From: Endozoicomonas sp. ISHI1
GTDB lineage: Bacteria > Pseudomonadota > Gammaproteobacteria > Pseudomonadales > Endozoicomonadaceae
Assembly: GCF_024606225.1 (NCBI RefSeq)
Contig: NZ_JAGRPU010000003.1
Span: forward strand, 124,001 to 188,000
Length of the DNA stretch: 64,000 nucleotides
Reading direction: 5' to 3'
The translations under genes were made by a program, and so were the position numbers. Under the pieces are notes generated by a model. That model was not told where the DNA came from. It was given only the letters and a program-made list of their open reading frames with translations, and did no database searches. This document shows positions 31,492 through 39,475 of this stretch, in pieces. The first letter of the stretch is position 1; every line of letters begins with the position of its first letter.

Positions 31492-32321
31492 TAGCCCTCC
31501 AAACGGCGAATCAACATCAATCCGCAGCCAAATCGCTTAGCCTGACCAAACCCTTTTTGCAGTTGTTCCCAAAAAAGATTCTCATTTGTTATTTGCAAAA
31601 CACCCTGGTAATCCATACTGCTATAGCCAGCATTACGCTTTTGCTTGGCATCACTCAGAGAATGCCATAGATAACCTGTAGCCTGAGTTGATTCAAGTTT
31701 AAAACCACCAGACTCTGCCTTTTTCTCCAACCAGCCTGTTGCAGCCTTATCAATCGCTATCAATTGATGCCGCATAAATACCTCGCGGTTTTCTGGCTGT
31801 TTAAATTCTGCAAGAGAAAACAATTGCAGCTTCAACTGTTTGCGGTTCAGGTTGTTGCGCAAAACTCTACGCTCTCCCTCAGCACCAGTGTATATATCAC
31901 TCTCACTGAGCACGCCATGCTCAAGGCATTTTTGCAGCAGGTGCTGAAACTTGGCATCCATCACCACATCGTGACGTGCCGAGTTTTTTTTGCCTTGCTG
32001 CCGCCTGGCAATGGTTGGATTGGCTCTCAGTTGGAAAGCCAGTCGATCCCCCGCTTTCAGTTTCGGTTGAAAAGTTTTGCAATCAATCTGAAACAAAGGG
32101 GAATTGTCGGCAGGGGCATGGGCTGAAAGTACATAAAACAGAGGCCATTGTTGACGTGTACCCAGCTGCTTATGACTGTTTTCTTCCCGAAACAGGTACT
32201 GGCCATCAGGAAACACATCCCACAATAACTGGTGCATACCGTAGCTGTCACGACGGAGTAATTTGCCTAGCTGGGTCTGTTCCAACAGCGCAGGGGTGAG
32301 TTGAATACGGGATAAGTACAT
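31491..32321 (-). CDS. casE: Cas6e crRNA-processing endoribonuclease (CasE)
   Basis: A 276-residue protein that cuts pre-crRNA at the 3' base of the repeat hairpin and stays bound as part of Cascade. The start MYLSRIQLTP matches the family. The catalytic histidine is H30 in YGMHQLLWDVFP (equivalent to E. coli H20 in YQLHQGLWHLFP). The glycine-rich C-terminal loop GFGQAKRFGCGLML is conserved. The protein is longer than E. coli CasE (199 residues), with an insertion around 75-200. The open frame extends to 32387, but the ATG at 32321 overlaps the casD stop as TGATG and is the family start. Confidence 0.95.
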
Positions 32322-33100
32322 CAGCTTCCCTCTTTCGATGTTGGTTTGGACAACCAAAGATTTTCTTTGCGGGGCTGAAACTGCCATCGTTGCCGCGACA
32401 AAGGCTGGTCATGCCTCACCAGTTGCTGAATTTGGTTGAGTGGCACTCTGTCAGGTGCAGCAAAATCCGCCAGCTCTCCCTGCCAGTAGTAATACCAGGT
32501 ACTGTCGGGTTTTAGAAAACGCTGGTCAGTCACCCACTCCAGTTTGCTGCGTAGCAAAGGTTTCGGTTGATAACGATCCAACGCCTGCAAAAAAGCCCCA
32601 GCCGTGATGAGCTCTGGCTGCAGAGGTGCAGCCAATGGACAGGCTTTTCGCCCCAGATAGAGGTGGAATCTGGGTTTTAACAATGCATCCCGCAACTGTT
32701 GCAGCGACCAGCGGGCCTGTTCGTTGACTTTGACAGCCACCACCGCTAAAGCATCCGTTCGATATTCCCTACTGGAGAGAACCGTGCCCAGACGCTCGCG
32801 CCCCAGAATCACTTCGTCACGCCGAGTACGGTAAGCAAACTTACCAACAGAATCCGGAGCCTGAGCTGTATGGTAATCCCTAAGAAAGCCACCAGCAGCT
32901 ATCTGTTTTACCGCCAGCGAATAACCATACGTCAGAGCCTGCTGGCCAGTTTCATCGTCCCTGCGAATACCGAGCGCAGCGCCAAGCAAACCGAGTATTG
33001 CCGATTTGCCGGGATAGGTTGCGGAATGCCGGTTTTCGCCCAGGGCAATTTCACCCCAGCTGGCCATAGGGCCATAAAGTCGAAACAGCAGATAATTCAT
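32321..33100 (-). CDS. casD: Cascade subunit Cas5e (CasD)
   Basis: A 259-residue RAMP protein. In Cascade it caps the 5' handle of the crRNA and contacts CasA and the first CasC subunit. Family marks are the start MNYLLFRLYGPMASWGE, RHSATYPGKSAILGLLGAALG and TVLSSREYRTDA. E. coli CasD is 224 residues, so this is slightly long. The ATG at 33100 lies 9 bp downstream of the casC stop, and its stop overlaps casE. Confidence 0.95.
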   Translation of the reverse strand: MNYLLFRLYGPMASWGEIALGENRHSATYPGKSAILGLLGAALGIRRDDETGQQALTYGYSLAVKQIAAGGFLRDYHTAQAPDSVGKFAYRTRRDEVILGRERLGTVLSSREYRTDALAVVAVKVNEQARWSLQQLRDALLKPRFHLYLGRKACPLAAPLQPELITAGAFLQALDRYQPKPLLRSKLEWVTDQRFLKPDSTWYYYWQGELADFAAPDRVPLNQIQQLVRHDQPLSRQRWQFQPRKENLWLSKPTSKEGS

Positions 33101-33109
33101 AATCTGCTC

Positions 33110-34171
33110 CTACTTAGAGACAAAAGCTAACAATTCCTGCAGGCGACCATCGCCGGTCACGGCATTCAGTGAGTATTGATCATCTGCACAGTTGCCATAA
33201 ACATCGTTAAAATTGTCCCGCTGCTGCTCTAGTGCTGCGATGGCAGCGGTTGCATAATCTTCAGCGTATTTGTCAACAGGCTTCAGAAAAGCAACTGACA
33301 GAGACCGTGGCTGCTGATCGCCCACTTCTGCCAAAACATAAGAGGCATAAGCCCGACTGCCAAAACTGTTTTGCTTACCCTCAGGTGAAACTTTTATGGC
33401 CGCTTCAGTCAATGCAGCAATGGTTTTGTTAGCCAGCTCAATGTCACCGTTCAGGTTTTCAATAAGCAGCTCTTTGTTGATGCAGATATAGGAATAAAAT
33501 AAACCGGCTGCAAAACCCGTTTCACCGATGTGTGCAGCGCCAGCATCTTCACTACCATCATTCAAATCATCGACCGCGGTGAAATAGTCGTCTTCAATAG
33601 TCACTGGATGGACGGAAATAGCGTGAGCAACCTGACAAGCAGCTTCTACGTTAAATGCAGGTTTAGATGCCAGCATACGACCGAATAACGCAATATCCGC
33701 AGCCATTCCCTCCTTACGTAACAGTTCCAGTTCTTCTTTGGCAGGGGCTCGCTTTTCAGTTATCAGCGTTTGAGTCAGTTCATCGATAGCTTGCTGTTCT
33801 TTGCCACTGACATGCACCAGTTGCTCAATTTCCAAACCAGAAAGAGGGTTTTCTTTGTCTTCTTTTTTCAGTTTGCCAAATTCCCCCGCAATGGCTTGTG
33901 CCCAATCTTTGGCTTTCTTTTCGGGAAGGCCAGCATCTTTTAACTTCTCAAAAACTTGCACACCCAACATTTTGGTGCGAGTACCCAAGTGCCCATCCAA
34001 AGCGCTTTGGAACAAATCTGAAACTCGCCAGGTACGTTTAAGACTTTGTGAAGATACCCTTAAACGGTCAGTCCCACCCATTTTGGCGGTTTTAGGTCGT
34101 CCCAGGTCATCCCGGTTCAGATTAGCGGGAGGATAAGAAGTCAGCAGATGCAATTGTAGAAAGCGGTTCAT
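33110..34171 (-). CDS. casC: Cascade backbone subunit Cas7e (CasC)
   Basis: A 353-residue RAMP protein; six copies normally line the crRNA spacer in Cascade, each covering 6 nt. Recognisable parts are the start MNRFLQLHLLTSYPPANLNRDD, the GRPKTAKMGGTDRLRVSSQSLKR segment (residues about 24-46), GETGFAAGLFYSYICIN and the C-terminal SLSVAFLKPV. The length is close to E. coli CasC (363). It begins 23 bp after the casB stop, with AGGAGATAAACA as ribosome binding site. Confidence 0.96.
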   Translation of the reverse strand: MNRFLQLHLLTSYPPANLNRDDLGRPKTAKMGGTDRLRVSSQSLKRTWRVSDLFQSALDGHLGTRTKMLGVQVFEKLKDAGLPEKKAKDWAQAIAGEFGKLKKEDKENPLSGLEIEQLVHVSGKEQQAIDELTQTLITEKRAPAKEELELLRKEGMAADIALFGRMLASKPAFNVEAACQVAHAISVHPVTIEDDYFTAVDDLNDGSEDAGAAHIGETGFAAGLFYSYICINKELLIENLNGDIELANKTIAALTEAAIKVSPEGKQNSFGSRAYASYVLAEVGDQQPRSLSVAFLKPVDKYAEDYATAAIAALEQQRDNFNDVYGNCADDQYSLNAVTGDGRLQELLAFVSK

Positions 34172-34194
34172 TGTTTATCTCCTTACAGAAAAAA

Positions 34195-34740
34195 TCAGTC
34201 TTTAAATTCGCCGTAGTATTCAGAAGCCCATATCACCGCCAACCGGTCCTGAGGACGGGATGCTGGGGCAAGCCAAAACTCGCTCAGCCAGTGCAAAATA
34301 CTGTCAGCCAGCGAAAGTATATTGACTTTGCCACCCAGTAGATTTACCACCCGACATATGCGAGTGAAAAACTCTTGCTCTGTACGGCTTTTTTGTAGCT
34401 GCTGAAAACGCAATTCGCTCATCGCAGCCTTGCCTCCTTTCTCTTTCGGCATTGCCAGGCTGGTAGCAAAGCTGTTATTTTCGTTGTGCTCTTTAACTCT
34501 TGCCAGCACAGCCGCAACCATTGCTGCATCGGCCAGATTAATGCCCCGTTCGCCCGGCCTCACTCCCCAATAACCAGGCATTTGTCGTAAAAAATGGGCA
34601 AAAGCTGAGGTGAGCAAAATATCATCACTGCTGGAAACGCGGCGCAATTGAGCACGTTCGCCGCGATTGTTTGGTAGGGACTCCCACCAGGACAACAAGG
34701 CTTTCTGGTCTTGCTCATTGAGTTTGCGATAGTCTTTCAT
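34195..34740 (-). CDS. casB: Cascade small subunit Cse2 (CasB)
   Basis: A 181-residue helical protein; two copies stabilise the R-loop in Cascade. Family marks include the LLSWWESLPNNRGERAQLRR segment near the N-terminus and LRFQQLQKSRTEQEFFTRICRVVNLL further on. The length is close to E. coli CasB (160). Its ATG overlaps the casA stop as TGATG (34738-34742), so the two are translationally coupled. Confidence 0.94.
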   Translation of the reverse strand: MKDYRKLNEQDQKALLSWWESLPNNRGERAQLRRVSSSDDILLTSAFAHFLRQMPGYWGVRPGERGINLADAAMVAAVLARVKEHNENNSFATSLAMPKEKGGKAAMSELRFQQLQKSRTEQEFFTRICRVVNLLGGKVNILSLADSILHWLSEFWLAPASRPQDRLAVIWASEYYGEFKD

Positions 34741-36341
34741 CAGGCTACCTCCGGTTTGGCCTGTTCTTCTTCAAGAGTGCTGGCAAGTTGCCACAATGGT
34801 TTTAGTGATTTAAGCGTTTTCAGCTTACTGGACAGCAACCTGCGACTGCCAATAATCCTTTTCATATCCCGGTCTTCAATATCACCTTCCAGCACCCAAA
34901 AATGAAACTGCTCTGTCGCCGTTTTGCTGAGTAGTTCCACCCATTGTTTAGCCACCTTTGCCGGCAAATCTGAGGTATCTTCTGGCAAAACCGCCAAGGT
35001 ATGCAGGTGCTGGTAAAATGCGCTTTCTGTTTTTTGCCAGAAAGCCTGGTCAATCATGCTGATGTCACCTTTGGCATCTTTAGGCCTGCTGAACCAGGCT
35101 GTTTTTACCTGCGTTCTTAACAAAGAAACGGTATCTTTAGCGGCAATCATTAACTGACCAACCAGGTCGACAAAAGCATCACGATAATTTTCATCCACTT
35201 TAATCAGTGGCATTTGATGCTCGTACCAGCAGCGAGCTTTCATGTTGTCCATGTCAAAACCAAAACACCATAGCCTCATGCCAGCCTCTGCTATTTCCCG
35301 GAAATAGTTCGCCCTTTCCTGCCAACGTTGCACGACTTCCGCCGCACCATTGCCATTATCGGCATCTGTGAGGCATAGACCTAGCCAATGACGATAACCC
35401 AGCCCACCTTGCTGACCTTTCAGGCTAAGCGGTGGATTTTTGTTTTTAGGATCTTTCCGGTAAGGGGTTAAAGGATGAAGCCAGAGACCTTCATAATTCA
35501 CGCCATAGTTTTTAGTAGTGAAAGCGTTGAATAACGTTTCATCCTGAGCACCACACAAACTGCAGTTGCCTGTGGTTTTATTTTTTAATAAGCGGATTCT
35601 GCGAGGCATTCCCCAATACATTTGCAATGGATGCGTATCACTGGGTTGGGTACTTTGGCCAGATTTATCAGACAGACGAGTTTTTCCAAGCCAGGGAAAT
35701 ATGTCTGCCAGGTTTTGACATTCAGGTCCATAGTCTTCATGGGTTAACACATTCAGCCAAAGTTTTTGCCACAAGCTTGCCGAAGGTGCTTCTGGCAAAA
35801 CCAGGGTGGTTAAAGGCCCACCTCCTCTTAAACCAACCCGATGCCCGGATCCTCCGGAAGGTGCATTGGTTTGCAAGGTAAACAATGCTGTTGCTGCGCA
35901 ACTCTCGCACATCTCACTGACCGTATAGCCTTTGATAAAATGATCAAGGTTGTCTTTGAGAGTCTTGCTGCCCGGCGCTTCAATCAGCAAGGCAGATATC
36001 GGTTTTTGCTCAGCTTCCGGTAAATCAAAGTCTTGCAAAAATGCAGGGCCATCATCACTGACCAGTTCAAACGCTGATGCAACAGAACTAAACGCTTGCT
36101 GCAGGCTTGTTTCGGAGGGTGACTCTTCCCAAAGCTCATACCACTCCTCATCATCTTCAGGAGCAAGAGTGGTTTGTAAAAGACCAACTAACCATTGATA
36201 CAGTGCTCCCTTAAAATCCGTTCGTGGAACGTTGACTTCAACCACCGGATTTTCAGTTTCGGCAATTTGCCAGGGAGCAATTTTACACTCACTGCCGTCT
36301 TGCCGGGTAACAGCCAACCACCTATCTGTAACTAGATTCAT
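34740..36341 (-). CDS. casA: Cascade large subunit Cse1/Cas8e (CasA)
   Basis: A 533-residue protein that reads the PAM and recruits Cas3. The start MNLVTDRWLAVTRQDGSE is typical of Cse1. The loop GGSGHRVGLRGGGPLTTLV (about residues 165-183) corresponds to the region that contacts the PAM-proximal DNA. A zinc-like pair CSLCG lies at about 256-260. The length fits E. coli CasA (502). The ATG at 36341 has GAGG eight bases upstream. Upstream lies a 141-bp gap after cas3 that holds the putative casA promoter and a crRNA-like RNA on the opposite strand. Confidence 0.95.
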   Translation of the reverse strand: MNLVTDRWLAVTRQDGSECKIAPWQIAETENPVVEVNVPRTDFKGALYQWLVGLLQTTLAPEDDEEWYELWEESPSETSLQQAFSSVASAFELVSDDGPAFLQDFDLPEAEQKPISALLIEAPGSKTLKDNLDHFIKGYTVSEMCESCAATALFTLQTNAPSGGSGHRVGLRGGGPLTTLVLPEAPSASLWQKLWLNVLTHEDYGPECQNLADIFPWLGKTRLSDKSGQSTQPSDTHPLQMYWGMPRRIRLLKNKTTGNCSLCGAQDETLFNAFTTKNYGVNYEGLWLHPLTPYRKDPKNKNPPLSLKGQQGGLGYRHWLGLCLTDADNGNGAAEVVQRWQERANYFREIAEAGMRLWCFGFDMDNMKARCWYEHQMPLIKVDENYRDAFVDLVGQLMIAAKDTVSLLRTQVKTAWFSRPKDAKGDISMIDQAFWQKTESAFYQHLHTLAVLPEDTSDLPAKVAKQWVELLSKTATEQFHFWVLEGDIEDRDMKRIIGSRRLLSSKLKTLKSLKPLWQLASTLEEEQAKPEVA

Positions 36342-36372
36342 TTTAAAAGCCTCTATAAACCCAAAAGAAGAT

Positions 36373-36400
36373 TAGACAAGTTTAATAGTGCTGCTATATT
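36373..36400 (+). promoter_or_regulatory. Predicted sigma-70 promoter for the crRNA-like RNA
   Basis: TAGACA at 36373-36378 (5 of 6 to TTGACA) and TATATT at 36395-36400 (5 of 6 to TATAAT) are 16 bp apart and face rightward. Transcription would start near 36407, about 50 bp before the first pseudo-repeat. The putative Cascade target lies between and over these boxes. Confidence 0.55.
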
Positions 36401-36401
36401 T
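36378..36401 (+). promoter_or_regulatory. Putative Cascade target: AAG PAM plus seed match, over casA promoter
   Basis: AAG at 36378-36380 is the canonical type I-E PAM. The next 14 bases, TTTAATAGTGCTGC, match the start of the nearby pseudo-spacer at 13 of 14 positions, with the first 11 perfect, which covers the whole type I-E seed. The match then fades, which favours binding without cleavage. The site lies 37-60 bp before the casA start and overlaps a possible minus-strand -10 (TATTAA, 36387-36382). Confidence 0.7.
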
Positions 36402-36406
36402 TTTGT

Positions 36407-36526
36407 GATTAATTTTCTACCTGTGACGGAAAACCCACCTACACTGCTCCCGACCCTTCTCTGAGACTCAGAGCTGATCCGTTTAATAGTGCGGCAAACT
36501 ACGTTCCCTGCGCCCGCAGGGTTTTC
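36407..36526 (+). ncRNA. Putative crRNA-like Cas-regulating RNA (CreR-like)
   Basis: This RNA is read opposite to the cas genes, and its 3' part is antisense to the end of cas3. Pseudo-repeat 1 has a 6-bp stem CTCTGA-GAC-TCAGAG (36459-36473) followed exactly by an 8-nt handle CTGATCCG (36474-36481), 6 of 8 identical to the array handle ATGAACCG. The pseudo-spacer starts at 36482 with TTTAATAGTGCGGC and is 19-21 nt long. Pseudo-repeat 2 (36503-36521) reads GTTCCCTGCGCCCGCAGGG, identical over 19 nt to the oldest array repeats. It ends precisely where Cas6e would cut, then runs into TTTT, forming a terminator. Only the parts present in a mature crRNA are kept. Its spacer start matches a PAM-flanked site at 36381. 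CreR RNAs that repress cas promoters are known in some CRISPR types. Expression here is unproven. Confidence 0.75.
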
Positions 36527-39200
36527 TGTCCAGATCCCAGCCGCCTTGTGACTGGTACAAATGTTTTGTTTCAGCCACAAGTGGCAATATTTGGAAGTAC
36601 TTTAAGTAAGGGTACTGTTGCTTTATTCGTTCTATTTCCACTGACCAGTCGTCTGGAATAAGCAAGCTGGCTTTCTCCCACTCATGAACAGGCAACTGAA
36701 GCAGACTCAGTCGCCAAAAATGCTTTGGGTTGCCGGTATTGGCTAAAGGGTGTAAATGCCCGTTGTCATCCGGCACGGCTATTACGATAGTCTCGGTTTC
36801 GACTTCATTGAGCCGGGTAGGTATATGAGTATCCTCATCCCAGCCGTTAGCAGGGCCACCGCTTTTCCAGTTATAACCCGACTCAAGCTTCAGGCAATTG
36901 AATTCGCCCATATTTTTACGGGCATTATCTTTGGCAAGGGCATCATCACTGGCTTTTTGCAGCTGCTCAGGAATGTCTGTTTGCGCTTTGACACCATAAA
37001 CGCCCTCGATCAAGTCACGGGCATCTTCTGGCATGGCAAAGCCTTGTTTTTCTAATAACAGTCTGGCAGTCAACCATAACTGCCCCACATGGGAATAAAC
37101 ACCTTGAATTCTGGGCAGGACGGACTTGAGCCACTGGTCACTATGAACTTGCAGCGGATCAGGTGAGAGAAGATAAAAGCAAGGCGTTAAACGCTGGTCT
37201 GGCTGGTCATTTTCGAGCCGTTTGCCTGCAACATCCCTATTATGACGTTGAAGTCGGCCTGCGCGCTGAATCAGCAAATCTATAGGTGCCAGATCCGAAA
37301 TCATACTATCAAAATCCAGGTCCAGGCTTTGTTCTACGACCTGAGTGGCAATTAACACCTGACCCATTCTTTGTTCTGGGCCAGATTCTTTGCCAAATCT
37401 TTTTAATACATCCCCTTCAATCGTTTGCCGGTCAATCATGGAAAAACGACTATGGAACAGGGTAAGTTTTGCTGAATCAATTCGTGGGTCATCGTCAAGC
37501 TGCTGCCATGCTGACCTGGCGTCCCCGATGGTATTGCGAATCCAGCAAATGCAGCAACCCTGTTCGATAGACCTGATAATTAATTCAATGGCTTCTGCAG
37601 GATCACCCAGCCTCTTAACCTTAACTTGTCGTTTAACACTGTCACGAGTGGAAAGCTGTTTCTCAGCAAATCCCTGATCACATGCCTGACTGACTAGCGG
37701 GTAAGCTTTTGTTGCAGGCAGACTTTCCAACTCCAGCCCCCGCCCTTTAAGATAAGCGTCCAGTAATGCCTTACGAAATTGATGGGGCAATGTAGCAGAC
37801 AATAAAATAACGCTACCGCCCTGAGAGGCGTGAGCTTGCAGTAGTGCAGCCAGTAACTCTCGCATATAGGAGTCGTAGGCATGAACTTCATCCAGAAGCA
37901 GCACCTTACCTTTTAGCCCCAACATTCGCAGTGACTGATGTCTTGCGGGCAATACCGCCAGCAAAACCTGATCAATCGTACCAACACCAACATCAGCTAA
38001 TAACGCTTTCTTGCGACTATCTGCCAGCCATTGGTTGCAATAGGCACTGGCAGTTTGATCACCTGCCGCATAAGTCTGGTCGCTCTGTTGATCTTCCAGC
38101 TGAATTGATTCCTGAAAATCTTCTGACAACTGGCTGGCTCCGTGTGCCAAGACCAGAGAAGGTTTGGGACTCCCTTGAAATAAGGACCGATAACTGTTTT
38201 TTAACCTGTCGTACATGCCATTCGCTGTAGCCATGGTCGGCAAACCAACATACAACCCTTCTGCCAACCCCTGACTCAACAAACGATGCACCAATACCAT
38301 AGCCGCTTCCGTTTTTCCGGCTCCGGTCACATCCTCCAGAATAAATAGCTGCGGGTTTTGTCGAATCTCAACGCTTTGAGCAAACTGCTGCAGAGGGGTA
38401 GGTTGTCGAATAAAATCGAACTGGTCTTGAATGGATCTGAAAGGGGTGATGGCTTTGGGCTGGAACTCGCGTTTTGACAAAACTTCTTTCGCCTTAGGAA
38501 GTGCTGTTTGTTTCCAGTATTCAGGTAAAGGCTGTATATCGCTATTATAGTGAAAAATGCTCTGGTCAGAACCAAGCCAGTCTGCCAGAACGGCAACACC
38601 TGCCAATTGCCATGAAGACTTCTTAAACCCTTCTTTATTGATTGAGCTTAATGGTGTCAAATCAGGCAACCAGTGTTTGGCTATTTCTCTCAAAAAAGAT
38701 TCCGCAGCGGGAATGTCTTCCTCAGGAACAAGGGCTGTCTTAACTGTCCTCAAGGGCTGTGGGGGTTTACCATGATGACCACAAACAATTTCCAGCCAGG
38801 GGTGGACGGAACGCTGCGTTTTTTGGGACGGAATAATGTCAGATATCAGCTTACACAACTCATTCGTCCAGAGCGTAAAACCCAGAGAATCATGCCGAAT
38901 ATCTTTTTTACCTGTAACTTCAGGCACCAGTTCTGAAGAGAGTCCTGTCACTTTATTTTGAAAGCAACGGGCAAATTTACCTACATCATGTAACATCAAA
39001 CAAAATGTGAACCATTGTTGTAACCAGTCAGGCTCTAATTCCAACTGTCTGGCCAGTGATTGGCATAGTTTTTTTTCTGGATCAAGTAGTAAACTGCCAA
39101 CCGCAGCTACATCCAAACAGTGATAAACCAGCAAATGATAACTAGCATCGCCATTTTCGGATGAATGACCTGCTTTGCCCCAATAGTTGTAGAAAGACAT
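36483..39200 (-). CDS. cas3: CRISPR-associated helicase-nuclease Cas3, type I-E
   Basis: A protein of about 905 residues that nicks and degrades DNA marked by Cascade. The N-terminal HD nuclease domain shows SYHLLVYHCLDVA, LMLHDVGKFARCFQ and VCGHHGKP. The helicase shows Walker A DVTGAGKTEAAM, a DEVH box (LLLDEVHAYDSYM), SATLPHQFR, and motif VI QRAGRLQRH. I chose ATG 39200 (MSFYNYWGKAGHSS) over 39212. The gene is complete. Its last 13 codons (KPCGRRERSLPHY) are encoded by a stretch that on the opposite strand is a CRISPR-repeat relic and pseudo-spacer, so the C-terminal tail is probably acquired sequence. The 141-bp gap before casA suggests casA-cas2 has its own promoter, separate from cas3. 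Confidence 0.96.
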   Translation of the reverse strand: MSFYNYWGKAGHSSENGDASYHLLVYHCLDVAAVGSLLLDPEKKLCQSLARQLELEPDWLQQWFTFCLMLHDVGKFARCFQNKVTGLSSELVPEVTGKKDIRHDSLGFTLWTNELCKLISDIIPSQKTQRSVHPWLEIVCGHHGKPPQPLRTVKTALVPEEDIPAAESFLREIAKHWLPDLTPLSSINKEGFKKSSWQLAGVAVLADWLGSDQSIFHYNSDIQPLPEYWKQTALPKAKEVLSKREFQPKAITPFRSIQDQFDFIRQPTPLQQFAQSVEIRQNPQLFILEDVTGAGKTEAAMVLVHRLLSQGLAEGLYVGLPTMATANGMYDRLKNSYRSLFQGSPKPSLVLAHGASQLSEDFQESIQLEDQQSDQTYAAGDQTASAYCNQWLADSRKKALLADVGVGTIDQVLLAVLPARHQSLRMLGLKGKVLLLDEVHAYDSYMRELLAALLQAHASQGGSVILLSATLPHQFRKALLDAYLKGRGLELESLPATKAYPLVSQACDQGFAEKQLSTRDSVKRQVKVKRLGDPAEAIELIIRSIEQGCCICWIRNTIGDARSAWQQLDDDPRIDSAKLTLFHSRFSMIDRQTIEGDVLKRFGKESGPEQRMGQVLIATQVVEQSLDLDFDSMISDLAPIDLLIQRAGRLQRHNRDVAGKRLENDQPDQRLTPCFYLLSPDPLQVHSDQWLKSVLPRIQGVYSHVGQLWLTARLLLEKQGFAMPEDARDLIEGVYGVKAQTDIPEQLQKASDDALAKDNARKNMGEFNCLKLESGYNWKSGGPANGWDEDTHIPTRLNEVETETIVIAVPDDNGHLHPLANTGNPKHFWRLSLLQLPVHEWEKASLLIPDDWSVEIERIKQQYPYLKYFQILPLVAETKHLYQSQGGWDLDRKPCGRRERSLPHY

Positions 39201-39475
39201 GCCTGCTTCCACTCTATAACAAGAACTTCACATTATAACGAGTATTGCTTAACGGCCGAACCTTGTGCTGACAACGATTCACGGATTGAGATTGACACAA
39301 AAACCATCAGTGAAGTAATTCAAAGGCGATGAGAATAGAGTGTTTTTAAGAACTTAGAAAAATCATCCCTCCGGTTTCTATCGTCGTCTACTCTTTAAAG
39401 CCACGGGCCGACAGCGCAATTTGCACAGATTGATGACTTCAGGTCGCTTCGCAGTTTTACTTTGGTGATGTCGCT

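Noticed and set aside
36423-36464. 13-codon GTG frame just upstream of the crRNA-like RNA, a possible CreT-type toxin
   Set aside because: It has no ribosome binding site and no rare-codon cluster of the kind used by known CreT RNAs; it is probably chance.
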